Assembly (NCBI GenBank): GCA_947252455.1
Contig: CAMXVQ010000023.1
Coordinates: 1 to 15,092, forward strand
From: an uncultured Atopobium sp.
GTDB taxonomy: Bacteria; Actinomycetota; Coriobacteriia; Coriobacteriales; Atopobiaceae
Length of the DNA: 15,092 bases
Direction: 5' to 3'
This document shows positions 6,873 through 13,170 of this stretch, one piece after another (positions within the stretch are counted from its first letter, which is position 1; each line of letters starts with the position of its first letter). The translations under genes were made by a program, and so were the position numbers. The notes below the pieces were generated by a model. The model had not been told where the DNA came from, searched no databases, and was given only the letters and a program-made list of their open reading frames with translations.

Positions 6873-7465
6873 TGCGCATGAGACATATGCAACCTCAACA
6901 AGAGCGTAGTTCATTTTTAAGAACGTGTTTGGACTGGGTTATAACACTTGCAATATCTGCAGGTATTGTGTTTGTAGTTCACGCTTTTGTGGCGGAAGTG
7001 TATTTGGTGCCTACGGGCTCTATGCTTTCTACCGTGCAGTTACAAGATCGCCTTATTGGAGAAAAGATCAGCTATAAGTTTGGAAAACCTCAAGCAGGCG
7101 ATATCATTACGTTTAACGATCCTGCAGGTACAGGACATACCCTGCTTAAGCGTGTTATTGCAACTGAGGGTCAAACCATAGATTTGCGTGATGGCAATGT
7201 TTATGTTGATAACAAAAAACTTAACGAACCTTATGTTAATCATCAACCCACCGAGCCTATTACCAATCAGGGAGTAGGCCCACAAGGTGCAATCACGTTT
7301 CCTTATACGGTGCCTGCACATTGTATATGGGTAATGGGGGATAACCGAGGCAATTCGCTTGACTCGCGTTGGTTTGGTGCAGTGGATATATCTTCTGTTT
7401 CGTCGCGCGGATTTTGGATTATTTGGCCGTTTGACCATGCAAAAAGTTTGGAGCGTCCGCATTAA
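6872..7465 (+). CDS. lepB: Signal peptidase I
   Basis: 197-aa membrane-anchored serine protease that removes signal peptides from secreted proteins. One N-terminal transmembrane helix (about 22-40, WVITLAISAGIVFVVHAFV) places the catalytic domain outside. The nucleophile is Ser50 in VPTGSMLSTV, the general base is Lys93 in LLKRVIATEG, and the C-terminal box MGDNRGNSLDSRWFG is intact. The position usually held by Gly before Asp in the Ser box is Gln (QLQDR). Candidate starts are GTG 6869, ATG 6872 and ATG 6878. I prefer 6872, which overlaps the trmD stop as TGATG and has AGAAAAG about 7 nt upstream, though the ribosome binding site is weak for all. It occupies the place where rplS normally follows trmD. 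Confidence 0.96.
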   Translation: MRMRHMQPQQERSSFLRTCLDWVITLAISAGIVFVVHAFVAEVYLVPTGSMLSTVQLQDRLIGEKISYKFGKPQAGDIITFNDPAGTGHTLLKRVIATEGQTIDLRDGNVYVDNKKLNEPYVNHQPTEPITNQGVGPQGAITFPYTVPAHCIWVMGDNRGNSLDSRWFGAVDISSVSSRGFWIIWPFDHAKSLERPH

Positions 7466-7540
7466 AGCGTGGCGCGCGTGTGCCTGCGCTTGTAGACACA
7501 TAACACATATAAGTTTTCCTAAAGCGGTAAGGAGATTGAT

Positions 7541-8488
7541 ATGAGCAAAACGCCCCTGACATTTCAGGATATGATTTTGACTCTACAAACGTATTGGGCG
7601 CAACACGGTTGTACCGTTATGCAACCCTATGACAGCGAAGTTGGTGCAGGAACGTTTCATCCTGCAACGCTGCTTCGTTCACTGGGAAATAAACCATGGG
7701 CAACCTGTTATGCTCAGCCTTGTCGGCGTCCTGCTGATGGTCGTTATGGTGATAACCCTAACCGTTTACAGCACTATTATCAATTTCAGGTGCTTATTAA
7801 GCCTTCTCCTGCCGATGCACAAGATTTGTATCTTGGCTCGCTTGAAGCAATTGGTTTGGATCCTCAAGAAAACGATGTCCGCTTTGTAGAAGACGACTGG
7901 GAATCGCCTACACTTGGAGCATGGGGACTTGGTTGGGAAGTTTGGCTCAACGGTATGGAAGTTACGCAGTTTACGTATTTCCAGCAGGTAGGCGGCATTG
8001 AAGTTGCGCCTGTGCCTGTAGAAATTACCTATGGTCTTGAGCGTATTGCAATGTATACACAAGGTGTAAATTCGGTCTACGATTTGGTGTGGAATAAGCT
8101 TGCAGATGGAACTTGTGTTACCTATGGCGACGTGTTTCACCAAAACGAGTTTGAATTTTCGACCTATAACTTTGAAGTTGCAAATGTTGAACTTATGCGC
8201 GAAAAATTTGACGAATACGAAGAAGAATGTCATGCCTGTTTGCGTCGTAATTTGCCGTTGCCTGCCTATGATTGCGTGATGAAATGTTCTCATGCGTTTA
8301 ACTTACTTGATTCGCGCGGTTCTCTTTCTGCTACCGAGCGCGCTAATTACATTTTACGAGTGAGAAGCGTTGCCAAGGCGTGCTGCGAGGCTTATTTAGC
8401 CTCTCTTGCGGTGCTAGAATCAAAGGCACCCAAGCCTGCAGATAATTCTTTATCGAAACAAAATCCAACTGCAAATGAGGTGGCATAA
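7541..8488 (+). CDS. glyQ: Glycyl-tRNA synthetase alpha subunit
   Basis: 315-aa catalytic alpha subunit of the bacterial heterotetrameric (alpha2-beta2) GlyRS, which activates glycine and charges tRNA-Gly. Conserved blocks run through the protein: MILTLQTYWAQHGC, QPYDSEVGAGTFHPAT, RRPADGRYGDNPNRLQHYY, FVEDDWESPTLGAWGLGWEV, WLNGMEVTQFTYFQQVGG, YGLERIAMY and the C-terminal helical part with RRNLPLPAYD and LLDSRGSLSATERANYI. About 25 residues at the C-terminus are a non-conserved Ser/Pro/Asn tail. AAGGAG lies 6 nt before the ATG. The 75-bp gap after lepB shows no T-box leader or obvious terminator, so it is probably read as part of the upstream operon. The stop codon directly abuts the glyS start. 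Confidence 0.98.
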   Translation: MSKTPLTFQDMILTLQTYWAQHGCTVMQPYDSEVGAGTFHPATLLRSLGNKPWATCYAQPCRRPADGRYGDNPNRLQHYYQFQVLIKPSPADAQDLYLGSLEAIGLDPQENDVRFVEDDWESPTLGAWGLGWEVWLNGMEVTQFTYFQQVGGIEVAPVPVEITYGLERIAMYTQGVNSVYDLVWNKLADGTCVTYGDVFHQNEFEFSTYNFEVANVELMREKFDEYEEECHACLRRNLPLPAYDCVMKCSHAFNLLDSRGSLSATERANYILRVRSVAKACCEAYLASLAVLESKAPKPADNSLSKQNPTANEVA

Positions 8489-10585
8489 ATGAGCAAGTCG
8501 TGCGAATTTTTACTCGAAATTGGAACAGAGGAAATGCCGTCAGCACCTTTGATTCATGCAACAAACCAGCTGGCTCAGCTTATGCAGACTCACTTGCAAA
8601 AAAGTGGCTTAACATTTGGTGGTGTTGAGGCACATCAAAGCCCGCGCCGCCTGGCCGTTCTTGTGCACGATCTTGCAGCTCAAACACCTGAGATCAATGA
8701 GATTAAGCGTGGACCTGCTGCCTCTATCGCATTTGATGCAAACAAACAGCCTACAAAGGCGGCTTTGGGATTTGCAAAAAAGTGTGGGGTAGATGCGCAT
8801 GATCTTATCGAAAAAACCGCAGAAGACGGCAAAAATTATGTGTTTGCCCAAAAGTTTATTGCAGCGCGTACCGCACAAGAGTTGCTTGGTGATATATGTC
8901 ACGATATAGTGGCCTCGCTCGAATGGCCAAACTATCGAAGCCAACGTTGGGCGTTTGAAACCGAATCTTTTGTTCGTCCTGTTAGATGGCTTGTTGCTCT
9001 GTTAGATGAAGAAGTTATTCCGTTTTCTTATGCAGGAGTGAGCTCTTCTTGTACAACGCAAGGTCATCGTGTGTTAGGACATGGTTCACATACCATTGAT
9101 TGCCCTGGCAACTATCGTTCAATTTTGCGCGACGCGGGTGTTTTGCTTGAAGACGAGCGTCGTCAAAAGATTTTAGACGAGGTAGCGGCCTATGAGCATG
9201 AGCATCCTCAACTCCATGTTGACATGCCAAAAAAGACCTTTGAAGAGGTTATTAATTTATGTGAATATCCGCGCGTTTTAATTGGTTCTTTTGATCAAGA
9301 ATTTTTGGATGTTCCGCACGAGATTATTTGTGAGTCCATGCTTACCAATCAGCGCTATTTCCCCATTTATACCAAAGACGGTGAACTCACACGAGATTTT
9401 GTTATCGTCTCAAACGGCGCTGCATCTGCCGATGAAGCTATTATCGACGGTAATGAGCGTGTTGTTCGCGCGCGTTTAGATGATGCAAAGTTCTTTTTTG
9501 AAGAAGATCTCAAACATCCGCTTGATGAATATGCTCCGCGCCTGTCTAAAGTTGTCTTTCAAGAAAAGTTGGGAAGCGTTCTTGATAAAACCAATCGTAT
9601 GACTAAGCTCATTTTGGTGTGTGCTGAGCTTCTTAAAGCAGACGACGAGCTGACTAAACTCTGTGAGCGTGCAGCTTATCTTGCAAAAGCCGATTTAGTA
9701 ACCAATGCAGTAGTAGAATTTACTTCGCAACAAGGTGTTATGGGTGGCTATTACGCGCGCGCTATGGGCGAGGATCCGCGTGTGTGCAAAGCAATTGCCC
9801 AGCACTATCGTCCTCGTTTTTCTAAAGATGCAACGCCTGATGATTTTGTAGGAAAGCTTGTTGCGCTTGTTGATAAGCTTGATACAATTTGCGGCATGTT
9901 TGCTATTAACGAGCCTCCTACTGGCTCGTCCGACCCGTTTGCCCAGCGTCGTAGTGCCTTAGGAATTATAGCAATTTTACAAGAGTTGCCCTCGTGTTCG
10001 CTTAAGGCGCTTATCGATGCTGCTTTGAACTTGTTTAAAGAACAAGGTCTTGATTTTGATGTGGCAGCGGTGTCAGCTTGCGTTAGTGAGTTTTTCTCGG
10101 TTCGTTTGCAAGCGCTTGCAAAAGAGCAATCGGTAAGTGCTGAATCTATTTCTGCTATCGCTGCAATAGGAATTATTGATCCGCGCGAGTTTTTTGCGCG
10201 TGTACAGGCATTTGATTCGGCGCGTACACGCGAACCTCAGCTCTTTGAAGATTTAGCAATTGCATATGCACGTGCTTCGCACCTAACCGATGCAAGCTTG
10301 GGAACCGATGTAAACGTTTCCATGCTTACACCTGCGGAATTACAACTCTTTACTGCGTGTTCAAACGGTCGTGATAATGTGGAGAAAGCGTTGTCAAACG
10401 GTGAATACGCACGTGCATTAGCCGCGCTTGCCGAATTAAGAGAGCCGATTGACCAATTTTTTAATGACGTACGCATCATGGACGACGATACTGAAATTAG
10501 AAACAACCGCTTCCGCTTGCTAAATACGTTTACATCAGTCTTTAGCAAGGTGGCAGATATAGCGGCTTTAACTAAGAAGAAGTAA
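8489..10585 (+). CDS. glyS: Glycyl-tRNA synthetase beta subunit
   Basis: 698-aa beta subunit, which recognises and binds tRNA-Gly for the alpha subunit. Visible blocks are the N-terminal FLLEIGTEEMPSAPL, then ESMLTNQRYFPIY, ARLDDAKFFFEEDL and FQEKLGSVLDKTNRMTKL, the HD-like region VEFTSQQGVMGGYYA with AIAQHYRPRF, DKLDTICGMFAINEPPTGSSDPFAQRRSALGI, and a C-terminal anticodon-binding helical domain ending FFNDVRIMDDDTEIRNNRFRLL. Length is normal (about 690). One usual motif, ELQG before the MG, reads SQQG here. The start follows the glyQ stop with no spacer (TAAATG), using GAGGTGG inside the glyQ end, so equimolar coupled synthesis with the alpha subunit is likely. Confidence 0.98.
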   Translation: MSKSCEFLLEIGTEEMPSAPLIHATNQLAQLMQTHLQKSGLTFGGVEAHQSPRRLAVLVHDLAAQTPEINEIKRGPAASIAFDANKQPTKAALGFAKKCGVDAHDLIEKTAEDGKNYVFAQKFIAARTAQELLGDICHDIVASLEWPNYRSQRWAFETESFVRPVRWLVALLDEEVIPFSYAGVSSSCTTQGHRVLGHGSHTIDCPGNYRSILRDAGVLLEDERRQKILDEVAAYEHEHPQLHVDMPKKTFEEVINLCEYPRVLIGSFDQEFLDVPHEIICESMLTNQRYFPIYTKDGELTRDFVIVSNGAASADEAIIDGNERVVRARLDDAKFFFEEDLKHPLDEYAPRLSKVVFQEKLGSVLDKTNRMTKLILVCAELLKADDELTKLCERAAYLAKADLVTNAVVEFTSQQGVMGGYYARAMGEDPRVCKAIAQHYRPRFSKDATPDDFVGKLVALVDKLDTICGMFAINEPPTGSSDPFAQRRSALGIIAILQELPSCSLKALIDAALNLFKEQGLDFDVAAVSACVSEFFSVRLQALAKEQSVSAESISAIAAIGIIDPREFFARVQAFDSARTREPQLFEDLAIAYARASHLTDASLGTDVNVSMLTPAELQLFTACSNGRDNVEKALSNGEYARALAALAELREPIDQFFNDVRIMDDDTEIRNNRFRLLNTFTSVFSKVADIAALTKKK

Positions 10586-10601
10586 TTCGTTTGGAGGTTT
10601 T

Positions 10602-11000
10602 ATGTCTTTAGAAGCGCATCCACAACAATTGAAGCCCCGCACAGCGTGCATCTTTGTAATTTCGGATTCACGCGGTGAGACCGCTGCAAAAGTTGTTGAA
10701 GCTGCTGCAGATCAGTTTGAAGAGGGCAGTGTTATTGTAAAGCAGCTAGGTAATGTAACCAGTGTAGAAATGGTTATGGAGTACCTTGAGAAAAATATGA
10801 ACAATGATGTGCCTGTTGCTGTTTTTCACACCATTGTTAACGAGCCTTTACGAAGAGAACTGCGCCGTGCCTTTGATGACCACGAGATTTCATCGGTTGA
10901 CTTGCTAGGCCCTGCAATTACGGTTTTATCAACGCTTACTCATCGCGATCCGCTGTATGTAGCAGGACATCGTGCGCATACCGTTATCGAAAAGCTTTAA
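10602..11000 (+). CDS. Half-length DUF299 / PPDK-PEPS regulatory protein homologue, lacking the P-loop domain
   Basis: 132-aa protein matching the N-terminal half of the bifunctional kinase/pyrophosphorylase family (PpsR, PDRP; about 270-280 aa), which switches PEP synthase or pyruvate phosphate dikinase on and off. Family features present are IFVISDSRGETAAKVVEAAADQF at the start, AVFHTIVNEPLRREL in the middle and SVDLLGPAITVLSTL. The protein stops after GHRAHTVIEKL, just before the conserved Y-x-x-R-I-x-A-I-x-x-x-x-x-H-D-D-G segment and the P-loop (G-V-S-R-x-x-K-T-P). Neither appears in any frame in the next 170 bp. It starts with ATG after a strong GGAGG (10593-10597) and is followed by a good terminator, so it is likely expressed. 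In related bacteria this gene follows glyS and may precede ppdK. Without the nucleotide-binding half, kinase/phosphorylase activity is not expected; it may be a remnant or a binding-only protein. Confidence 0.85.
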   Translation: MSLEAHPQQLKPRTACIFVISDSRGETAAKVVEAAADQFEEGSVIVKQLGNVTSVEMVMEYLEKNMNNDVPVAVFHTIVNEPLRRELRRAFDDHEISSVDLLGPAITVLSTLTHRDPLYVAGHRAHTVIEKL

Positions 11001-11065
11001 GAGAGCCGCTTGATCTGTACTATCAAAGCAACTGTTAGCATGTTGCGTGTATAGATTCTATAGTG

Positions 11066-11094
11066 CCCACCATGTGTATGCATGGTGGGTTTTT
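11066..11094 (+). terminator. Rho-independent terminator of the rpsP-glyS operon
   Basis: A perfect 9-bp stem, CCCACCATG (11066-11074) with CATGGTGGG (11081-11089), encloses a 6-nt loop and is followed by five T residues. It lies 65 bp after the DUF299-like stop codon. There is no T-run in the minus direction, so it serves the plus-strand operon only. Confidence 0.93.
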
Positions 11095-11118
11095 GTGTAA
11101 AGAAGGCCTGGTATCTGC

Positions 11119-11136
11119 CATACGCGCATGCGTATG
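11119..11136. repeat. Small inverted repeat downstream of the flavoprotein gene
   Basis: CATACGC (11119-11125) and GCGTATG (11130-11136) form a 7-bp stem with a 4-nt GCAT loop. It lies 35 bp past the end of the minus-strand flavoprotein gene and could stall its transcription, but no U-tract follows on either strand, so I do not call it a terminator. Confidence 0.35.
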
Positions 11137-11170
11137 CAAGTACGGTATAAATTACGCTTTGTACGTGCTT

Positions 11171-13021
11171 TTAAGATTCTATCCAGCTATAACTTGGAAA
11201 TGCCATACTTGAGCTACGTTTAGGAAAATCGCTTCGATAAAACGAGCCGCGACTTTCGTTTCTCTTAAGTGACGCAAGAATGAACATTTTGGCAATAATG
11301 AGTTGTTGTTGTACCGCAAGTGTATACATAACATCGCGATATTGTGTGGTTGGCTCTTTTGTGCTTGCCAAAACTTTATGCAGATAGGTAATGCTGCTCA
11401 GTGCCCGTTTACACGAAGGTGCGTCTTTAATCAAAAAACATTGTTGTGTCATAAGCGTATGAAGCGTTTCTTCAACCTGTGCTGCCTGAGCAGATGCGCA
11501 TAACGAAAGCTGTGCCTGTGCGGCATAGAGGGTATCGGTATGAATATCGATATATATGTCACGGGTATTTGTTTGTTTGATCGTTTTGCGCGCTTGCTCT
11601 GCACGTGCATAAGTCGCTGCCTCAAAGCCACTGATTTGACCAAAGACAATACAGCTGGTAGACGACATGGCACCAAGGCGATCGGCGCCTTGCATACCTG
11701 CGGCAATTTCTCCAGCGGCAAAAAGTCCTTGAATATTTTGATTGCCAGCCGTGCGCGCAAGCGCATGCGAATCAATGACCACACCACCGTTAGACGTATA
11801 TGCATACAAGTCAAAATTAAGGCGTTTGTGTATAGACAGCTTGGCCGCTTTAAGCGTATTTATATAGGCCAAAACGGTTGGAGGAAGCCGATTTGGAAGG
11901 TGCGTATACAAAAGTGAAAGTTGATGGTTAAGACTTTGATACGCAAGCTGTATGTCAAAAGATTTGCTCGAAAGACGCGAGGTAAACGGGCTATATTGCG
12001 AGCGGTGCTCCAACAGGTCTTTATCGCTCGTATGCTGCGGATGAATTAAAGTATCGTCTGCATAAAAATCTGCCCACTTAAACATATTGCGGTTGCATAT
12101 AATCGGTGCGTGATTGCTATGAAATGCAGGTACGATTTGCATAAACTCAAGATTAGACATGCATAAACCGTGCGAAAGCAAAACAGCATGGATATTGCCA
12201 GCCCCTGCTCGTGCGCTCAAAGACCGCTTGAAAATTGAGGTAAAACCGCCCGTTGCCATAACAATACTTGTTGCTTTGATATATACAAAACTGTTGGTGT
12301 TAGTATCAAAAAACAGGGCTCCACAAATAACGTGTTCTGGCGCTTCTTCAACTGCGCGATCTCGCGCGTGCTCCGCCGCTTCTTTCGCCGCTTGTTCTGG
12401 CGCGTGCGTGTGCGCGTCTACATGCGTATCTTGTGGTTTGTTAGACCAAGCGTAATCTTTTGGCATATGCTTTGATGTACAGCGCGTAAAGAAATCTCTG
12501 TCCCATATATCCTCTGCAAGTACGCGTTGTCCACGTTCAACAAGATCAACGAGCTGCAAATGGGGCTTTTCGATAATATCGAGCTCATGAAATTTGCGCT
12601 CTAAGGCGTGGCGATATCGTTTTGGCTCAATTTTGCACCAGGGGCGCCTTCGATGGTCAAACGACGGGATGTATGTTTGCGCTTCTTCGCCACGGGGATG
12701 AATAAGACTCAATTTTTGATGTTTCAGATTTTCGTGCGCGTCTGCAATGTGATCTACCATGGTTTTTACAAGCTCATGATCAGTTACGTTTTGACCTACG
12801 GCTTCAATGGTGTGAATAAGTTCATCTTTTTCTGAGTCACGAGGGGGCTTCAGCACATTCATCTCGTAGGTACTGCGTGAAAAACTAGACCCCGAAAAAA
12901 TATGAGAACTACTGGTAATAGCAACGCGCGCCCCAAGTTGTGCAGCGGCGTAGGCTGCTTGTGTACCTGCAAGCCCTGCACCGATAACCAAAACATCTAC
13001 TTGAAGTGTTGACGCGTGCAT
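11171..13021 (-). CDS. FAD-dependent oxidoreductase, L-aspartate oxidase / fumarate reductase flavoprotein superfamily, substrate unknown
   Basis: 616-aa flavoprotein. The N-terminal Rossmann motif DVLVIGAGLAGTQAAYAAAQLGARVAI binds FAD; VMATGGF (254-260) and GLFAAGEIAAGMQGADRLGA (432-451) complete the FAD site. Layout and length follow NadB/SdhA, with a helical C-terminal domain ending ESRGSFYRSDFP. Dicarboxylate residues expected in NadB or fumarate reductase are not found: the HPT region reads VPAFHSNHAP, there is no R-G-E-G motif, and the H-Y-T-x-G-G histidine is Ala407 (AYTSNGG). Arg448 near the FAD site is kept. Residues about 197-229 are an Ala/Glu/His-rich charged insertion. The ATG at 13021 has GAGGG only 3-4 nt upstream, a short spacing. 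It stands alone, convergent with the rpsP operon and divergent from uvrC; no nadA or nadC is nearby. The fold is certain; the reaction is not. Confidence 0.88.
   Translation of the reverse strand: MHASTLQVDVLVIGAGLAGTQAAYAAAQLGARVAITSSSHIFSGSSFSRSTYEMNVLKPPRDSEKDELIHTIEAVGQNVTDHELVKTMVDHIADAHENLKHQKLSLIHPRGEEAQTYIPSFDHRRRPWCKIEPKRYRHALERKFHELDIIEKPHLQLVDLVERGQRVLAEDIWDRDFFTRCTSKHMPKDYAWSNKPQDTHVDAHTHAPEQAAKEAAEHARDRAVEEAPEHVICGALFFDTNTNSFVYIKATSIVMATGGFTSIFKRSLSARAGAGNIHAVLLSHGLCMSNLEFMQIVPAFHSNHAPIICNRNMFKWADFYADDTLIHPQHTSDKDLLEHRSQYSPFTSRLSSKSFDIQLAYQSLNHQLSLLYTHLPNRLPPTVLAYINTLKAAKLSIHKRLNFDLYAYTSNGGVVIDSHALARTAGNQNIQGLFAAGEIAAGMQGADRLGAMSSTSCIVFGQISGFEAATYARAEQARKTIKQTNTRDIYIDIHTDTLYAAQAQLSLCASAQAAQVEETLHTLMTQQCFLIKDAPSCKRALSSITYLHKVLASTKEPTTQYRDVMYTLAVQQQLIIAKMFILASLKRNESRGSFYRSDFPKRSSSMAFPSYSWIES
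12333..12403. repeat. Direct 11-bp repeat inside the flavoprotein gene
   Basis: TGTTCTGGCGC occurs at 12333-12343 and again at 12393-12403, exactly 60 bp apart and in frame. It encodes the two APEH/APEQ ends of the Ala/Glu-rich insertion. This suggests the 20-residue insertion arose by tandem duplication or slippage. Confidence 0.5.
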
Positions 13022-13101
13022 AATCCCTCATTTGCATTTGAAATGGTGTTGTCAGACCGCCTGCAAGTACATCTTCATTATGAACTTAGCTTGTCAGCTC
13101 G

Positions 13102-13110
13102 TGTTATACT
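13102..13110 (+). promoter_or_regulatory. Probable extended -10 promoter of uvrC
   Basis: TGTTATACT fits TGn followed by a near-consensus -10 (TATACT), about 60 bp before the uvrC start. No good -35 lies 17 bp upstream. A second reading is TTGTCA (13091-13096) with CATAAG (13114-13119) after 17 bp. The 149-bp gap 13022-13170 also has to hold the start signal of the divergent flavoprotein gene, which I could not identify. Confidence 0.5.
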
Positions 13111-13170
13111 GCACATAAGTCTTACAATACAAAGCTAAAGCAATTTAGCAAACCCTATCATAGGAACTAT

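Noticed and set aside
7466..7540. Possible T-box riboswitch before glyQ, as in Firmicutes
   Set aside because: The gap is only 75 bp, with no specifier stem, no T-box sequence and no terminator hairpin.
7766..8293. A 175-codon open frame on the minus strand opposite glyQ
   Set aside because: The residues are an antisense reading of conserved glyQ codons, with no ribosome binding site and no recognisable domain.
11001..11065. Frameshifted remainder of the DUF299 gene
   Set aside because: I translated the other two frames past 10980; neither shows the YxxRIxAI, HDDG or P-loop motifs, and both end quickly.
11119..11136. Terminator for the flavoprotein gene
   Set aside because: The 7-bp stem has no U-tract on the minus strand, so it is listed only as an inverted repeat.
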